64,000 nucleotides of DNA from Acidobacteriota bacterium. GTDB taxonomy: Bacteria > Acidobacteriota > Vicinamibacteria > Vicinamibacterales > JAKQTR01. The first letter of the stretch is position 1; each line of letters begins with the position of its first letter. Location: contig JAPKZQ010000042.1 of NCBI GenBank assembly GCA_026393675.1, forward strand, positions 49,966 to 113,965, written 5' to 3'. The position numbers and the translations under genes are program-made. Of this stretch, positions 46,363 to 56,044 are shown in pieces. A model generated the notes under the pieces. The model was given only the letters and a program-made list of their open reading frames with translations, was not told the origin of the DNA and made no database searches.

Positions 46363-47186
46363 CGACGGCCCGGCGGCGCTTCGGACAGCACTTTCTGGAA
46401 CCAGTCTGGATCGACAAGGTGCTGGCTGCGGCCGGCCCCAGAGCCGGCGACCATTTCGTCGAGATTGGTCCAGGCCGGGGCGCTATCACGCGGCCGCTCG
46501 CCGAACGGGTGGCAAGCGTCACGGCCATCGAGCTCGATCGCGATCTGGTGACGTGGCTGGAACCGCGCGTCGCTCGAAACGTCAGGGTGCTGTCGGGCGA
46601 CTTCCTCACGCTGACGCGAGACGCGATCTTCTCCGGTGTGAGACCGGATGAATCGGTTCGCATCATTGGCAATCTGCCCTACAACGTGTCGTCCCCGATC
46701 CTGTTCCGCCTGCTCGAACTCCATCGCGAGACAGGCCGACTGATTGACGCGTCGCTGATGCTCCAGCGCGAAGTCGCCGATCGCATCGCGGCCGCACCGG
46801 GTTCACGGGAGACTGGCGTGTTGTCGGTCATGGTCCAACTCGATGCCGACGTCGAGACCGTCCTGACGCTGCCGCCGGGCGCCTTCCGGCCTGCTCCGAA
46901 GGTGTGGTCAGCGGTCGTGCGGGTACGGTTCAGGCCCCCGATTGTGCCGATTTCGGCCGACTCGAGGCGGCTGTTCGAGACCCTGGTTCGATCGATCTTC
47001 GCCCAGAGAAGAAAGACTCTGGCCAACTCCCTCCGCGCGCTGGCCACCTCGCTCGGCGCAGAGCCGAGAATGGTGCTCCTCTCGGCAGGCATTGACCCGT
47101 CCCGACGGCCCGAGACGCTGCATCTTGTGGACCTGGCGAAGCTTGCGGACACGCTGCGGTCGTTATCCCGACCTTCTGTGGTATAG
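46359..47186 (+). CDS. rsmA: 16S rRNA dimethyladenosine transferase RsmA (KsgA)
   Basis: Dimethylates A1518 and A1519 of 16S rRNA late in 30S assembly. 275 residues: RRFGQHFLEPVWIDKVL, SAM motif FVEIGPGRGAITRPLAE, AIELDRDLV, catalytic IIGNLPYNVSSPILFRLL and the C-terminal FRPAPKVWSAVVR and FAQRRKTLANSLRAL. Typical length and order. It overlaps the upstream zincin gene by 4 bp. A 265-bp gap to the RNase J gene follows. Confidence 0.97.
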   Translation: MTTARRRFGQHFLEPVWIDKVLAAAGPRAGDHFVEIGPGRGAITRPLAERVASVTAIELDRDLVTWLEPRVARNVRVLSGDFLTLTRDAIFSGVRPDESVRIIGNLPYNVSSPILFRLLELHRETGRLIDASLMLQREVADRIAAAPGSRETGVLSVMVQLDADVETVLTLPPGAFRPAPKVWSAVVRVRFRPPIVPISADSRRLFETLVRSIFAQRRKTLANSLRALATSLGAEPRMVLLSAGIDPSRRPETLHLVDLAKLADTLRSLSRPSVV

Positions 47187-47451
47187 TCCGCCTATCGCGT
47201 TTGGCTGGATCTTGCCTGCCTTCAAGGCTATCCCAGCGGCCCTGACAGGTCCCGATCGAGCCGATACCGTCACCGGGCGTCCCGCGCCCGTTGAGGCGGT
47301 GTGTTGGTCTTGTCCCCCAAAGGACGGACCGGCGCATCCTGGTATCGATCGGTCACGAGTAATGGACGTCCGGGTTCCGGGCTGATTCGTTGACGAGAAG
47401 AGAACTGGATCCGCGGCGACTGCTTTGCCGCCGGGTCTGGAGAGGACGCTG
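47187..47451. other. 265-bp leader region of the RNase J gene
   Basis: No coding frame of note. A TATAGT box (47182-47187) overlaps the rsmA stop and could be a -10 for the RNase J gene. Small hairpins are visible, e.g. CGGGCG/CGCCCG (47274-47290) and GCGGC/GCCGC just before the ribosome-binding site. A long leader would fit autoregulation of a ribonuclease, but nothing conserved can be named. Confidence 0.4.
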
Positions 47452-49149
47452 ATGTCCGACCAGTCGGCTGTACCTGTTTGCGCCCAGCCCCTGCTCGAAG
47501 TCGTGCCTCTCGGCGGCCTCGGAGAGTTCGGCCTCAATATGATGGCCGTCTCCTACGCCGACACCCTGCTCATCGTGGATGCCGGTTCCATGTTCCCGGA
47601 GCCCGAACTGCTGGGCGTCGATCTCATCATCCCGGATCTGACCTACCTCCAGCAGCACGCCGCCCACACGTCCGCGGTCGTCTTGACGCACGGCCACGAA
47701 GATCACATCGGCGCGCTCTCGCATGTCATGCGTACGGTCAAGGGCCCGGTGTACGGTACGCCGCTCACGCTGGCGCTGGCCGAGTCGAAACTCGCTGAGC
47801 ACAACCTTGACACGGGGGACCGCTTGATTGGCGTGCGGCCGCGCGATAAGGTCGTCGTCGGCGACTTCACGGTCGAGTTCCTGCGGGTCACGCACAGCAT
47901 GCCGGATTGCGTCGCGATCGCGATCCATACACCGGTCGGCATCATCATCTGCACGGGCGACTTCAAGATCGATCAGACACCGATCGACGGTGAGCACTTC
48001 GATTTCCACCGGCTGGCGCAGTTGGGCAGCGAGGGGGTCCTGGCGCTGTTCTCGGACAGCACGAACATCGAACGCCCCGGCTTCACGGGCTCGGAACTCT
48101 CCGTCATCGAGGCGTTCGAGGAGATCTTCTCGAGCACCAAGGGCAAGATTGTCGTGACGTCGTTTGCGACAAGCATCTTCCGTATCCAGCTCCTGGTGAA
48201 TCTCGCGGCGCAGTTCAACCGCAAGGTCGCCTTCGTTGGCCGCGGCATGGTGGAAACCTCGCAGATTGCCCAGCGACTTGGCTATCTCAAAGTGCCCGCC
48301 GGCCTGGCGATCCGCGATGTGGAGGTGAAGTCGCACGCGCCGGAATCCGTGCTGTGCCTGGTGACCGGCAGCCAGGGCGAGCCGCTGTCGGCGCTCTCCC
48401 GTATCGCCATCAACGATCACCGGCACGTCAGTTTGTCTCCCGAAGACGTCGTGGTGTTCTCGGCACGGGAAATTCCTGGCAACGAACGATCGATCGACCG
48501 CGTCGTCAACCATATCGCCCGGCGCGGGGCCGAGATTATCAACCAGGGCGACAAGCACGTCCACGTCTCCGGACACGCCAGCGAAGAAGAACTCAAGCTG
48601 ATGCTCTCGCTGGTGCGGCCGCGGTGTTTCGTGCCCATTCACGGCTCGTTCAGGCAACGATCCCGACATGCGCGCGTGGGCGAGCGGTTGACACGGGACC
48701 TGCCCGACCGGGTCAAGGTGCTCGTTGCGGAAAACGGCGACCTGCTGAGCTTTGACCGCGCCGGCGGCTCGATCACCGGCAAGGTCCCAACCGGGCGGGT
48801 GCTCATCGATGGCTCGGCGATCAGCGGCCTGGGCGAAGAGGTGCTGCGGGACCGCCGGCATCTCGCCGAGGACGGCCTGATCGTGCCGGTGATTGCGATC
48901 AACAAGCAGACCGGGATGATTGAAGGTGTGCCGGAGATCATCACCAGGGGGCTCGCCATGGAGCAGGGCGACGACAGCCCGCTGCGTGACGCCGCCAGGC
49001 TCATCGCCGAGCTGCTGGAATCGGCCAGCGTCGAGGAGCGGACCGACTACGGCATGATGAAAGACAAACTGGGCGTCGAACTGCGGCGCTTTATCCGAAA
49101 GCGCTTCGGGCAGCGGCCGCTGGTGCTGCCCGTGATCATGGAGATTTGA
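47452..49149 (+). CDS. rnj: Ribonuclease J
   Basis: A 565-residue metallo-beta-lactamase/beta-CASP ribonuclease with 5'-3' exo- and endonuclease activity on RNA. LGGLGEFGLNMM near the start, metal motif LTHGHEDHIG (HxHxDH at 80-85), THSMPDCVAIAIHT, CTGDFKIDQTP, FSDSTNIERPGF, SFATSIFRIQ, VTGSQGEP and HVSGHASEEELK, then the C-terminal dimerisation domain. ATG 47452 has GGAGAGGA upstream; a slightly longer frame lacks such a site. Neighbouring ftsK starts 4 bp after the stop. Confidence 0.96.
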   Translation: MSDQSAVPVCAQPLLEVVPLGGLGEFGLNMMAVSYADTLLIVDAGSMFPEPELLGVDLIIPDLTYLQQHAAHTSAVVLTHGHEDHIGALSHVMRTVKGPVYGTPLTLALAESKLAEHNLDTGDRLIGVRPRDKVVVGDFTVEFLRVTHSMPDCVAIAIHTPVGIIICTGDFKIDQTPIDGEHFDFHRLAQLGSEGVLALFSDSTNIERPGFTGSELSVIEAFEEIFSSTKGKIVVTSFATSIFRIQLLVNLAAQFNRKVAFVGRGMVETSQIAQRLGYLKVPAGLAIRDVEVKSHAPESVLCLVTGSQGEPLSALSRIAINDHRHVSLSPEDVVVFSAREIPGNERSIDRVVNHIARRGAEIINQGDKHVHVSGHASEEELKLMLSLVRPRCFVPIHGSFRQRSRHARVGERLTRDLPDRVKVLVAENGDLLSFDRAGGSITGKVPTGRVLIDGSAISGLGEEVLRDRRHLAEDGLIVPVIAINKQTGMIEGVPEIITRGLAMEQGDDSPLRDAARLIAELLESASVEERTDYGMMKDKLGVELRRFIRKRFGQRPLVLPVIMEI

Positions 49150-49153
49150 GTCG

Positions 49154-51526
49154 GTGGCTGCTTCCTCAACCCTCTCGCGCCGGGTGAGCGAAATCGTCGG
49201 CGTGCTGCTGTTCGGGCTCACGCTGATGTGGCTGGTCGCGCTGGCGACCTACGTCGCGACCGATCGGGCGTGGTTCTTCAACCCGAACCCGATCGGGCCG
49301 GCGGCCAACCTCATCGGCACCGCGGGTGCGTTCGTCGCCGAACTGTCGTACCAGGTGGTCGGGTACGCGGCCTACCTGTTCCCCATGCTCGCGGCCGCCA
49401 TCGGTTGGCATCGGTTCTGGTGCCGCAAGATCGATTCGATCCTGACCAAGCTCGTTGGCGTCGCTCTCCTCTTCTGCTCGTCGAGTGCGTTTCTCAGCCT
49501 CGCGCTGTCGTCGGCTCGCACGACCGGACAGTCGTTCGAGCCGGGGGGATGGCTGGGCGATCAACTCGGATGGGCCCTGGCCGCCTCGTTCAACCGCACG
49601 GGCTCGTCGATTATCCTGCTGACGCTGTTCTTCTTCGGGATCATCCTGTCGACCCACTTCTCGTTCGGCCGCATGTTTTCGGCCATCTCGGCCGCGGCGC
49701 GAGGCTGGGCGGAGCGCCGGGTGGACGCCTACCAGACGTGGCGCGTGGAGCGTAAGCGAGACCGCCAGCGACGCGACATCGTGGCTAAGCACGCGAAGCA
49801 GCGAGCTGACAAGGCGCCGCTTCCGGAAGCTGCGAGGGCCGCTACGCCGCCTGTCGCGTCCCCGTCAAACGGCAGCAAATCCGCGCCGGCCGCCACGGCG
49901 ACCCAGCCGCGGTCCGCGAGGCTGCCCGAGCCCCAACCGCCCGCACCGGCGCAGAGCGGCGGCGCGTGGCCTGGCAATCGGAAGGCCCCCGCCATCCAGG
50001 TGGTCCCGCCGACGGCATTGCCTGCTGCCCAGGTCGCCGAGACCGGTCGCACGCCTGCCGAGAAGAAACGGGGCGGAGCCTCCCTGCCGCCCGTGACACT
50101 GCTGGACGCGCCGCGAACCGAACGGAAGATCGACGAACGCGAACTGATGGAGTCGGCCCACCTGCTGCAGGAGAAGTGCGCCGAGTTTGCGGTGGCCGGG
50201 TCCGTGGTGCAGATTCACCCGGGTCCGGTGGTCACGACCTTCGAGTTCAAGACCGAGGCGGGCGTGAAATACAGCAAGGTGACAGGCCTGGCCGACGACC
50301 TGTCGCTCGCCATGCGTGCCGAGTCGGTGCTCATCGAACGCATCCCCGGCAAATCGACCGTCGGCATCCAGATTCCGAACCAGAATCGCGAGCCGATTTC
50401 GCTGCGCGAATTACTGGAAGCCGATGCTTACCGGCGGTCTGGATCAAAGCTGACGATGGCGCTGGGCAAGACAATTCGCGGCGAGCCGTTCATGTGGGAC
50501 CTCGCCACGATGCCCCACCTGCTGATCGCGGGAGCCACAGGCACCGGCAAGTCGGTCGCGATCAACTCGATGCTCACGAGCATCCTGTTCCGGGCCACGC
50601 CTGATGACGTGCGGCTGATCCTGATCGATCCGAAGCGGCTCGAGCTCGGCATGTACGAACAAATCCCGCACCTGCTGACCCCGGTCGTCGTGGATCCCAA
50701 ACAGGCGGCCAACGCGTTGCACTGGGCCGTACGAGAGATGGAAGAACGCTACAAGACACTGGCGGCCGAAGGGGTGCGCAACATTGATCAGTTCAATCGC
50801 AACGTGCGTTACCAGGCCGAAGGCAAGCTCACACCGCGCGAAGGCGCCGCCATCCCGAAGCCGCTGCCCTACATCGTCATCGTCATCGACGAACTGGCGG
50901 ACCTGATGATGGTGGCCGGCAACGAGGTCGAACTGTCGATCTGCCGGCTGGCGCAGATGGCACGCGCGGTGGGTATCCACCTGCTGCTGGCCACGCAGCG
51001 CCCCTCGGTCGATGTGATTACCGGCGTCATCAAGGCCAACCTGCCGGCGCGCATCTCGTTCCGGGTGTCGTCAAAAGTCGATTCCCGGACGATTCTCGAC
51101 GCCAACGGAGCGGAACAGCTCCTGGGCAAGGGCGACATGCTGTTTCTCCCGCCGGCTTCGTCTCGTCTCATCCGTCTCCACGGCCCGTACATCTCGGAAC
51201 AGGAGTCGGCGAGGCTGGCGGCGTTTCTCAGACGGCAAGGGCAACCGGTGTACGACGAGACGATCACGGCCGAGGATAAACCGCAGGAGTCCATCGAATT
51301 CGAGAAAGACGATCTCTACGACGAGGCGGCGCGCATCGTCGTAGGCAGCGGACAGGCGTCGATTTCCTACCTGCAGCGGCGTCTGCGCATCGGGTTCAGT
51401 CGGGCCGGGCGGCTGGTCGACATGATGGAAGCCGAGGGGATCGTCTCGGCGGCCGCCGGCGGCAAACCTCGCGAAGTCCTCGTCGACAAGGGGTACTTCG
51501 ATGACGTGGATCAGCATCCCCGTTAG
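49154..51526 (+). CDS. ftsK: DNA translocase FtsK/SpoIIIE
   Basis: Septal DNA pump that clears chromosomes during division. 790 residues: four N-terminal membrane helices (about 15-185), a Pro/Ala-rich linker (about 215-310), the alpha/beta motor with GATGTGKS (460-467), LILIDPKRLELGMYEQIPHL, VIDELADLMM and LLATQRPSVDVITG, and the C-terminal winged-helix gamma domain (YLQRRLRIGFSRAGRLVDMM) that reads KOPS sites. GTG 49154, 4 bp after the RNase J stop. It overlaps the amidase gene by 26 bp. Confidence 0.96.
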   Translation: MAASSTLSRRVSEIVGVLLFGLTLMWLVALATYVATDRAWFFNPNPIGPAANLIGTAGAFVAELSYQVVGYAAYLFPMLAAAIGWHRFWCRKIDSILTKLVGVALLFCSSSAFLSLALSSARTTGQSFEPGGWLGDQLGWALAASFNRTGSSIILLTLFFFGIILSTHFSFGRMFSAISAAARGWAERRVDAYQTWRVERKRDRQRRDIVAKHAKQRADKAPLPEAARAATPPVASPSNGSKSAPAATATQPRSARLPEPQPPAPAQSGGAWPGNRKAPAIQVVPPTALPAAQVAETGRTPAEKKRGGASLPPVTLLDAPRTERKIDERELMESAHLLQEKCAEFAVAGSVVQIHPGPVVTTFEFKTEAGVKYSKVTGLADDLSLAMRAESVLIERIPGKSTVGIQIPNQNREPISLRELLEADAYRRSGSKLTMALGKTIRGEPFMWDLATMPHLLIAGATGTGKSVAINSMLTSILFRATPDDVRLILIDPKRLELGMYEQIPHLLTPVVVDPKQAANALHWAVREMEERYKTLAAEGVRNIDQFNRNVRYQAEGKLTPREGAAIPKPLPYIVIVIDELADLMMVAGNEVELSICRLAQMARAVGIHLLLATQRPSVDVITGVIKANLPARISFRVSSKVDSRTILDANGAEQLLGKGDMLFLPPASSRLIRLHGPYISEQESARLAAFLRRQGQPVYDETITAEDKPQESIEFEKDDLYDEAARIVVGSGQASISYLQRRLRIGFSRAGRLVDMMEAEGIVSAAAGGKPREVLVDKGYFDDVDQHPR

Positions 51527-52805
51527 CACCGTGACGACCCGTTTATTCTCGATCGCGCGAGCACGACACGTGGTACTGGTGGTGGTGTGCCTGCTGGCGA
51601 TGGAATCTGCTGGCACAACGGTTTCGGCGCAGACGCCGTCCGCGCGGGACCTCTACCAGGCTGCGCAGGCGAGCGATCGCGAAGCCCGGGTCGCCCTGGC
51701 CCAGTCGTCCGATCGGCCCGACGCGACGCTCAGCCTGGTGCGTGTTGCCATGCGGGCCTACAAGACCGTCGTGCTGCGCCACCCGACCAGCGGCTACTGC
51801 GACGATGCACTCTGGTACGGCGCGCAGTTGGGGGCAGACGCGTTCGCGCGATTTGGACAGGAACGCGATCGGAAGTCGACCGTCGCGCTGCTGAAGCTGC
51901 TACAGTCCGAATACCCCGCTAGTCCGTTCATCCCTCGCGTCGAGGAGAAGCTCGACCACCTCGTGGCGCCAGAAGGGGCGACCACGGCCCCGGCCCGATC
52001 GGCTGCGGCGGCGGGGTCGCCACCTGCCACGCCCGCCACCAACAGCCGCGGCGGATATTCCATCGCGCGCCAGCTCGGTCTGCGCGTCGGCCGTGTTGTG
52101 ATTGATCCCGGGCATGGCGGATCGGATCCGGGTGCGCTCGGCGCGGACATCTCGGAAGCGGCGATCACGCTCGATATCGCCCTCAAGCTGGAGGCCCTGC
52201 TCGCGCAGGCCACCGGAGTCGACGTGGTGCTGACGCGCCGGTCGGATGTCTATGTCGGGCTGCAGGAACGCACGGCGATCGCCAATCGCGACGGTGCGGA
52301 CCTGTTCGTATCCATCCATGTCAACGCGAATCGCGATCGATCAATCCAGGGGATCGAGACCTTCCTGCTGAATTTTGCGTCGACGCCTGGCGCCGCCGCC
52401 GTGGCCGCCCGCGAGAACGCCGGGTCGACCACCACGATGAGCCGCCTGGATACGATGGTGAAGCAGATTGCGCTCACCAACAAGCTCGACGAATCGCGGG
52501 ATCTGGCGGCGCAGTTGCAGGCGGCCCTAGTCAAGCGACTGCGTGGCACCGACAAGGGGCTGAGGAATCTCGGCGTCAAGCAGGTGCCGTTTGTCGTGCT
52601 CATTGGAGCCTCGATGCCGAGCGTGCTGGTCGAAGTGGCCTTTCTGACCAACCGCCACGAGGGCCAGTTGCTCGCAACCAAAGCCTATCGTCAGCGTATT
52701 GCCGAATCGCTGTCAGATGGGGTGACCCGGTACCTGCGGTCGTTGAAGAAGGGCGACGGCGTCGCTGGCCTCCCGTCCGAGAAGTCCGCTGCCAAGCTGC
52801 GCTAA
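51501..52805 (+). CDS. N-acetylmuramoyl-L-alanine amidase (Amidase_3)
   Basis: 434 residues: signal peptide (RHVVLVVVCLLAMESAGTTVSA, about 22-44), a tetratricopeptide-like helical segment (about 50-150), Ala/Pro linker, then the zinc amidase domain: VVIDPGHGGSDPGALG (His205), ISEAAITLDIALKLEALL, FVSIHVNAN, and a C-terminal VLVEVAFLTNRHEGQL with the catalytic Glu. It cleaves the stem peptide from MurNAc in the periplasm, as AmiC does in cell separation. The ATG lies 26 bp inside the ftsK end, coupling septum hydrolysis to chromosome clearance. Confidence 0.93.
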   Translation: MTWISIPVSTVTTRLFSIARARHVVLVVVCLLAMESAGTTVSAQTPSARDLYQAAQASDREARVALAQSSDRPDATLSLVRVAMRAYKTVVLRHPTSGYCDDALWYGAQLGADAFARFGQERDRKSTVALLKLLQSEYPASPFIPRVEEKLDHLVAPEGATTAPARSAAAAGSPPATPATNSRGGYSIARQLGLRVGRVVIDPGHGGSDPGALGADISEAAITLDIALKLEALLAQATGVDVVLTRRSDVYVGLQERTAIANRDGADLFVSIHVNANRDRSIQGIETFLLNFASTPGAAAVAARENAGSTTTMSRLDTMVKQIALTNKLDESRDLAAQLQAALVKRLRGTDKGLRNLGVKQVPFVVLIGASMPSVLVEVAFLTNRHEGQLLATKAYRQRIAESLSDGVTRYLRSLKKGDGVAGLPSEKSAAKLR

Positions 52806-52832
52806 TCGACCAGTAGAATAGATCCCGACCTC

Positions 52833-53081
52833 ATGATCCAACTGCAGCCCATCACGCCGACCATTGTGCAGATTGTTCCGCCACTCACGCAGGGAGTTGG
52901 CGTCCTCGATGTGCTGGTGGGTTCGCTCGGGCTGACGGGCGTGATTGCCCTGGGATCGGTCGTGCTGGGCGCGGCACTCGGCGCGCTCATCATTGGCTAC
53001 AAGAAATGGCGCGCGAACAAATCCGACGCCGATGGCAGCTCGGATCTGACGCGACTTGATCTCAGCTCGCGTCCCCGCTGA
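52833..53081 (+). CDS. Small single-helix membrane protein
   Basis: 82 residues: a hydrophobic N-terminus (QLQPITPTIVQIVPPLTQG), one long Gly/Ala/Leu helix (about 27-55) and a basic then acidic C-terminal tail (YKKWRANKSDAD). Homology unknown. It follows the amidase by 27 bp on the same strand, and its last 20 bp overlap the 3' end of convergent pepA. High GC at third codon positions supports coding. It could serve an envelope complex, but that is only positional. Confidence 0.55.
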   Translation: MIQLQPITPTIVQIVPPLTQGVGVLDVLVGSLGLTGVIALGSVVLGAALGALIIGYKKWRANKSDADGSSDLTRLDLSSRPR

Positions 53082-54609
53082 GATCCGCGGCCCATTCCTC
53101 TGCCGTGAATGCCAGTTCGGCCAGCGTCCGCACCGTGACGCCCGTCGGCCCTTTGGGCTGATGCGGCTGCGCCTCCTCTGCCCACGCCGTGCTGCCAATA
53201 TCGAGGTGTGCCCACGGCAGGCCGCCCGTAAACTCCTTGAGGAACACCGCGGCGGTAATCGCTCCGGCCGGGCGGCCACCCACGTTGGTGATGTCGGCGA
53301 TGTCGCTGCGCAGTTGCTCGCGATAGTCCTCGAAGATCGGCATCAGCCAGGTGCGGTCGCCGGCGCGGGCGGCCGTGCGCTGGACCAGCCCCGTCCACCA
53401 GTCGGGTGACCCGAACAACCCGGTGGTCGACCGGCCGAGCGCCACGCCAATCGCACCGGTGAGCGTGGCCACGTCAATCAGGTGCGTGGCGCCGAGTTGT
53501 CGCGCGTACCACAACGCGTCCCCGAGGATTAGTCGGCCTTCCGCATCGGTATCGAGCACCTCGACGGTCTTGCCCTCGGCGCTGCGCAACACGTCGCCAG
53601 GCTTGAGCGCCCTGCCGCCCGGCATGTTCTCCACGAGCGGAACGATGCCTGTCACACGAACATTCGGCTTCAGCGTGGCAATGGCCTTCATCGCCGCCAC
53701 GACCGCCGCGCCTCCGGACATGTCGCCCTTCATCTTGTGCATGCCCTCGGCCGACTTCAGCGAGATACCGCCTGCATCAAACGTCACGCCCTTGCCCACC
53801 AGGCCGAGCAGGACGCCCGGCCGTGGATGCTCGGGCTCATAGCGCATCACGACCATCCGCGGCCGTTCGGCGCTCCCCCGCGCGACGCCGAGCATCAGGC
53901 CCATGCTGAGCGCCGCCAATTGGGCCTCTTCGAGCACCTCGATGCCGAGCCCGCACTCCTGAGCCACGGCGACCGCAGCATCGGCAAATGTCGCAGGTGT
54001 GACCGCGTTGCCGGGTTCGTTCACCAACGCCCGCGCCAGATTGCTGCACGCGCCGAGCACTGATCCGCGGCGGGCAACCGCCCGTACGTCCTCGGCGGAG
54101 TCGTGTGGCGTGCCCTCAGGCATGACGATGACGCCCTGGAGCGATAGAGGCTTCGATTCGGGGTCGGTCTTGTAGCTGCCGGTGTGATACGCGGCCAGCG
54201 TCAGCCCTTCGGCAACCGCCTGAACTTCATCGACCGCGCCGCTTCCACCCGAGAGCAGGATCGCCAGGGTCCGCTGCTTCCGATCGCGGGCAGCGAGGGC
54301 GGCGGCCGTGGCGGCGCGACGCGAACGATCGGTGGTGTAAGACGAGCGGGATCCAAGGCCCACGAGCATGATGCGCCGGGGCCGCCATGCGTCATCATCG
54401 ACGGGCGTGAGAAACAGCGTGCCCGGCTTGGCGGTGAATTCCCTGGAGACGATCGCCTCAGACACGCGCCGGGAGGCCACCGGACCGAGCCCGACCATCG
54501 GCGCAGCGGCGTCCCCTTCAAACACTGGGACCACCAGCGTGTCCACATCAAGCGAGGACGCCGACGTCGACACAACCTCAATGGGAAGCGACAAATCGTC
54601 GAAGTGCAT
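53062..54609 (-). CDS. pepA: Leucyl aminopeptidase (M17)
   Basis: A 515-residue cytosolic dimetal aminopeptidase. M17 motifs: LVNEPGNAVTPATFAD, GKGVTFDAGGISLKSAEGMHKMK (written in part; catalytic Lys and metal Asp), VPLVENMPGGRALKPGDVL and DTDAEGRLILGDAL, where the family usually has NTDAEGRL. ATG 54609 gives a normal N-domain start; upstream frame lies in the next gene. PepA in E. coli also binds DNA; nothing here tests that. Its 3' end overlaps the small membrane protein gene by 20 bp. Confidence 0.95.
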   Translation of the reverse strand: MHFDDLSLPIEVVSTSASSLDVDTLVVPVFEGDAAAPMVGLGPVASRRVSEAIVSREFTAKPGTLFLTPVDDDAWRPRRIMLVGLGSRSSYTTDRSRRAATAAALAARDRKQRTLAILLSGGSGAVDEVQAVAEGLTLAAYHTGSYKTDPESKPLSLQGVIVMPEGTPHDSAEDVRAVARRGSVLGACSNLARALVNEPGNAVTPATFADAAVAVAQECGLGIEVLEEAQLAALSMGLMLGVARGSAERPRMVVMRYEPEHPRPGVLLGLVGKGVTFDAGGISLKSAEGMHKMKGDMSGGAAVVAAMKAIATLKPNVRVTGIVPLVENMPGGRALKPGDVLRSAEGKTVEVLDTDAEGRLILGDALWYARQLGATHLIDVATLTGAIGVALGRSTTGLFGSPDWWTGLVQRTAARAGDRTWLMPIFEDYREQLRSDIADITNVGGRPAGAITAAVFLKEFTGGLPWAHLDIGSTAWAEEAQPHQPKGPTGVTVRTLAELAFTAEEWAADLSGDAS

Positions 54610-54637
54610 TCCCTGATTATGCACGACGCCGTGAGTC

Positions 54638-56041
54638 TTAGGTTGGCCTCGGCGATCCGCGCCGACCGAAACGGCTGAGGAGCACGCCCCCGAGCCCCAT
54701 GGTCCAGGCCACGTACTCGACGACAAAACCGACGAGCAGCACACCGCCCACGACCACACGTAGCGGCATGCCCGCCAGTCCCACGAATCTCGCGACCAGG
54801 GTTAGCGCCCAGATGATCGCCAGCCCGACGACAAGCGGCACGATCAGATTCCGAATCTCCCCGCTCCCCCTGCGGCTGATCTTCTGACCAATGGCGCACC
54901 CGACGCCGGTAAACCCAAGCAACAGCGCCGCCAGCGCCGTCACCAGCACGAACGGCACCAGCAGCAGGAGCGGGATGCCGATAATCGACACAGCCAGCAC
55001 TAGCACGGTCAACACCAGCAGCGGCACGAACAGCACTTGGGCAACGAGTCCCGTAAGCGCGGCCCGCCACGGCTCGGCCGCCACCCTCTCGGACACCCGC
55101 TGCACGGGTACGGGGAACACGGCAACAATCAGCGCGGCCAGCAATCCAATGACACCGATTCGCACCAGCGTTCCGACCAACTCCACCGACGCCCCAAACG
55201 GCGTCGTCCACCACGTCCAATCCCGCCACGGACTGAAGTGCACATAGGGGCGAACCGATGGAATCGTGATCTTCACCTCGTTGATCTGGCCGGACACCCT
55301 GGCGTCGGCAGACCGTTCGATGCCGCCGCCGACACTGGTCACGTCGCCGCGCACATCAGCCTTCGGACCGAGGTACACGCCGCCGCCGACGGCGACCACT
55401 TCCCCATTCACCTTGCCATCGATGTAGATGGACCCGAGGATGGCGACGACGTCGTTGCCAACCTCCTCGTTCTCCCTGACTCGAATGTCGCCTCCGACTC
55501 GCACGCGAGCGCCGCCATACCTGTGGCGATCACGGTTGGCCGACTCGTCATCAGACGAGCGGGAGTCCGATGGGGCTGCAACCTCTGGAGGCTCCGACGT
55601 CTTCGGCGCGCCCTTCGCCTGAGGCGCGGGCTCAGCGGGACTGGTCGGCTTTGGACTCTCAAACAGCTGACGCCTCACCGTGGCATCAAGAAACGACAAC
55701 TGGACGATGAGCTCAGAATCGACACCGACGCGCTGCTTCAGTTCCGAGCCTGTCACGGGACTTCCATCCAGCAGGACCGATCCATCGGAGAGTTCGATGC
55801 TGCCGACGTTTTTCAGCGGCGACTTCGGGACAAGGACAAAGCCCTGGCGCAGCAGGAGGACCTGGAACCGTTGCTCGACACGATGCTTCAATTGCTGCAG
55901 GTCGGGGCGCACGCCAGGCGGGGTGTCGCCGCCCGACTGCGCCGCGAGACCTCCGGCCATGCCGACGGCCATCACTGCCAGCACAAGCAGCGCCGCGCGG
56001 AGTGGGCGGCCGAACAGAGCACGACGAGCATTCGTACGCAT
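54638..56041 (-). CDS. Exported membrane protein with bactofilin-like beta repeat, ECF operon member
   Basis: 467 residues. Signal sequence (LRAALLVLAVMAVGMAGGLA), a helical periplasmic segment, a Ser/Pro/Glu linker, then short beta-helix-like repeats (VAILGSIYIDGKVNGEVVAV, VYLGPKADVRGDVTSVGGGI) as in polymer-forming bactofilin-type proteins, and about four C-terminal membrane helices (LVRIGVIGLLAALIVAVFPV, LLVLTVLVLAVSIIGIPLLL). It is the third gene of the sigma, putative anti-sigma operon, 3 bp after the second. Such proteins are common in Acidobacteriota as ECF targets; function unknown. Confidence 0.7.
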   Translation of the reverse strand: MRTNARRALFGRPLRAALLVLAVMAVGMAGGLAAQSGGDTPPGVRPDLQQLKHRVEQRFQVLLLRQGFVLVPKSPLKNVGSIELSDGSVLLDGSPVTGSELKQRVGVDSELIVQLSFLDATVRRQLFESPKPTSPAEPAPQAKGAPKTSEPPEVAAPSDSRSSDDESANRDRHRYGGARVRVGGDIRVRENEEVGNDVVAILGSIYIDGKVNGEVVAVGGGVYLGPKADVRGDVTSVGGGIERSADARVSGQINEVKITIPSVRPYVHFSPWRDWTWWTTPFGASVELVGTLVRIGVIGLLAALIVAVFPVPVQRVSERVAAEPWRAALTGLVAQVLFVPLLVLTVLVLAVSIIGIPLLLLVPFVLVTALAALLLGFTGVGCAIGQKISRRGSGEIRNLIVPLVVGLAIIWALTLVARFVGLAGMPLRVVVGGVLLVGFVVEYVAWTMGLGGVLLSRFGRRGSPRPT

Positions 56042-56044
56042 CGG

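Noticed and set aside
47353..49221. 622-codon minus-strand frame opposite the RNase J gene
   Set aside because: Shadow of a well-recognised gene; composition dominated by His, Arg and Asp as expected for antisense frames.
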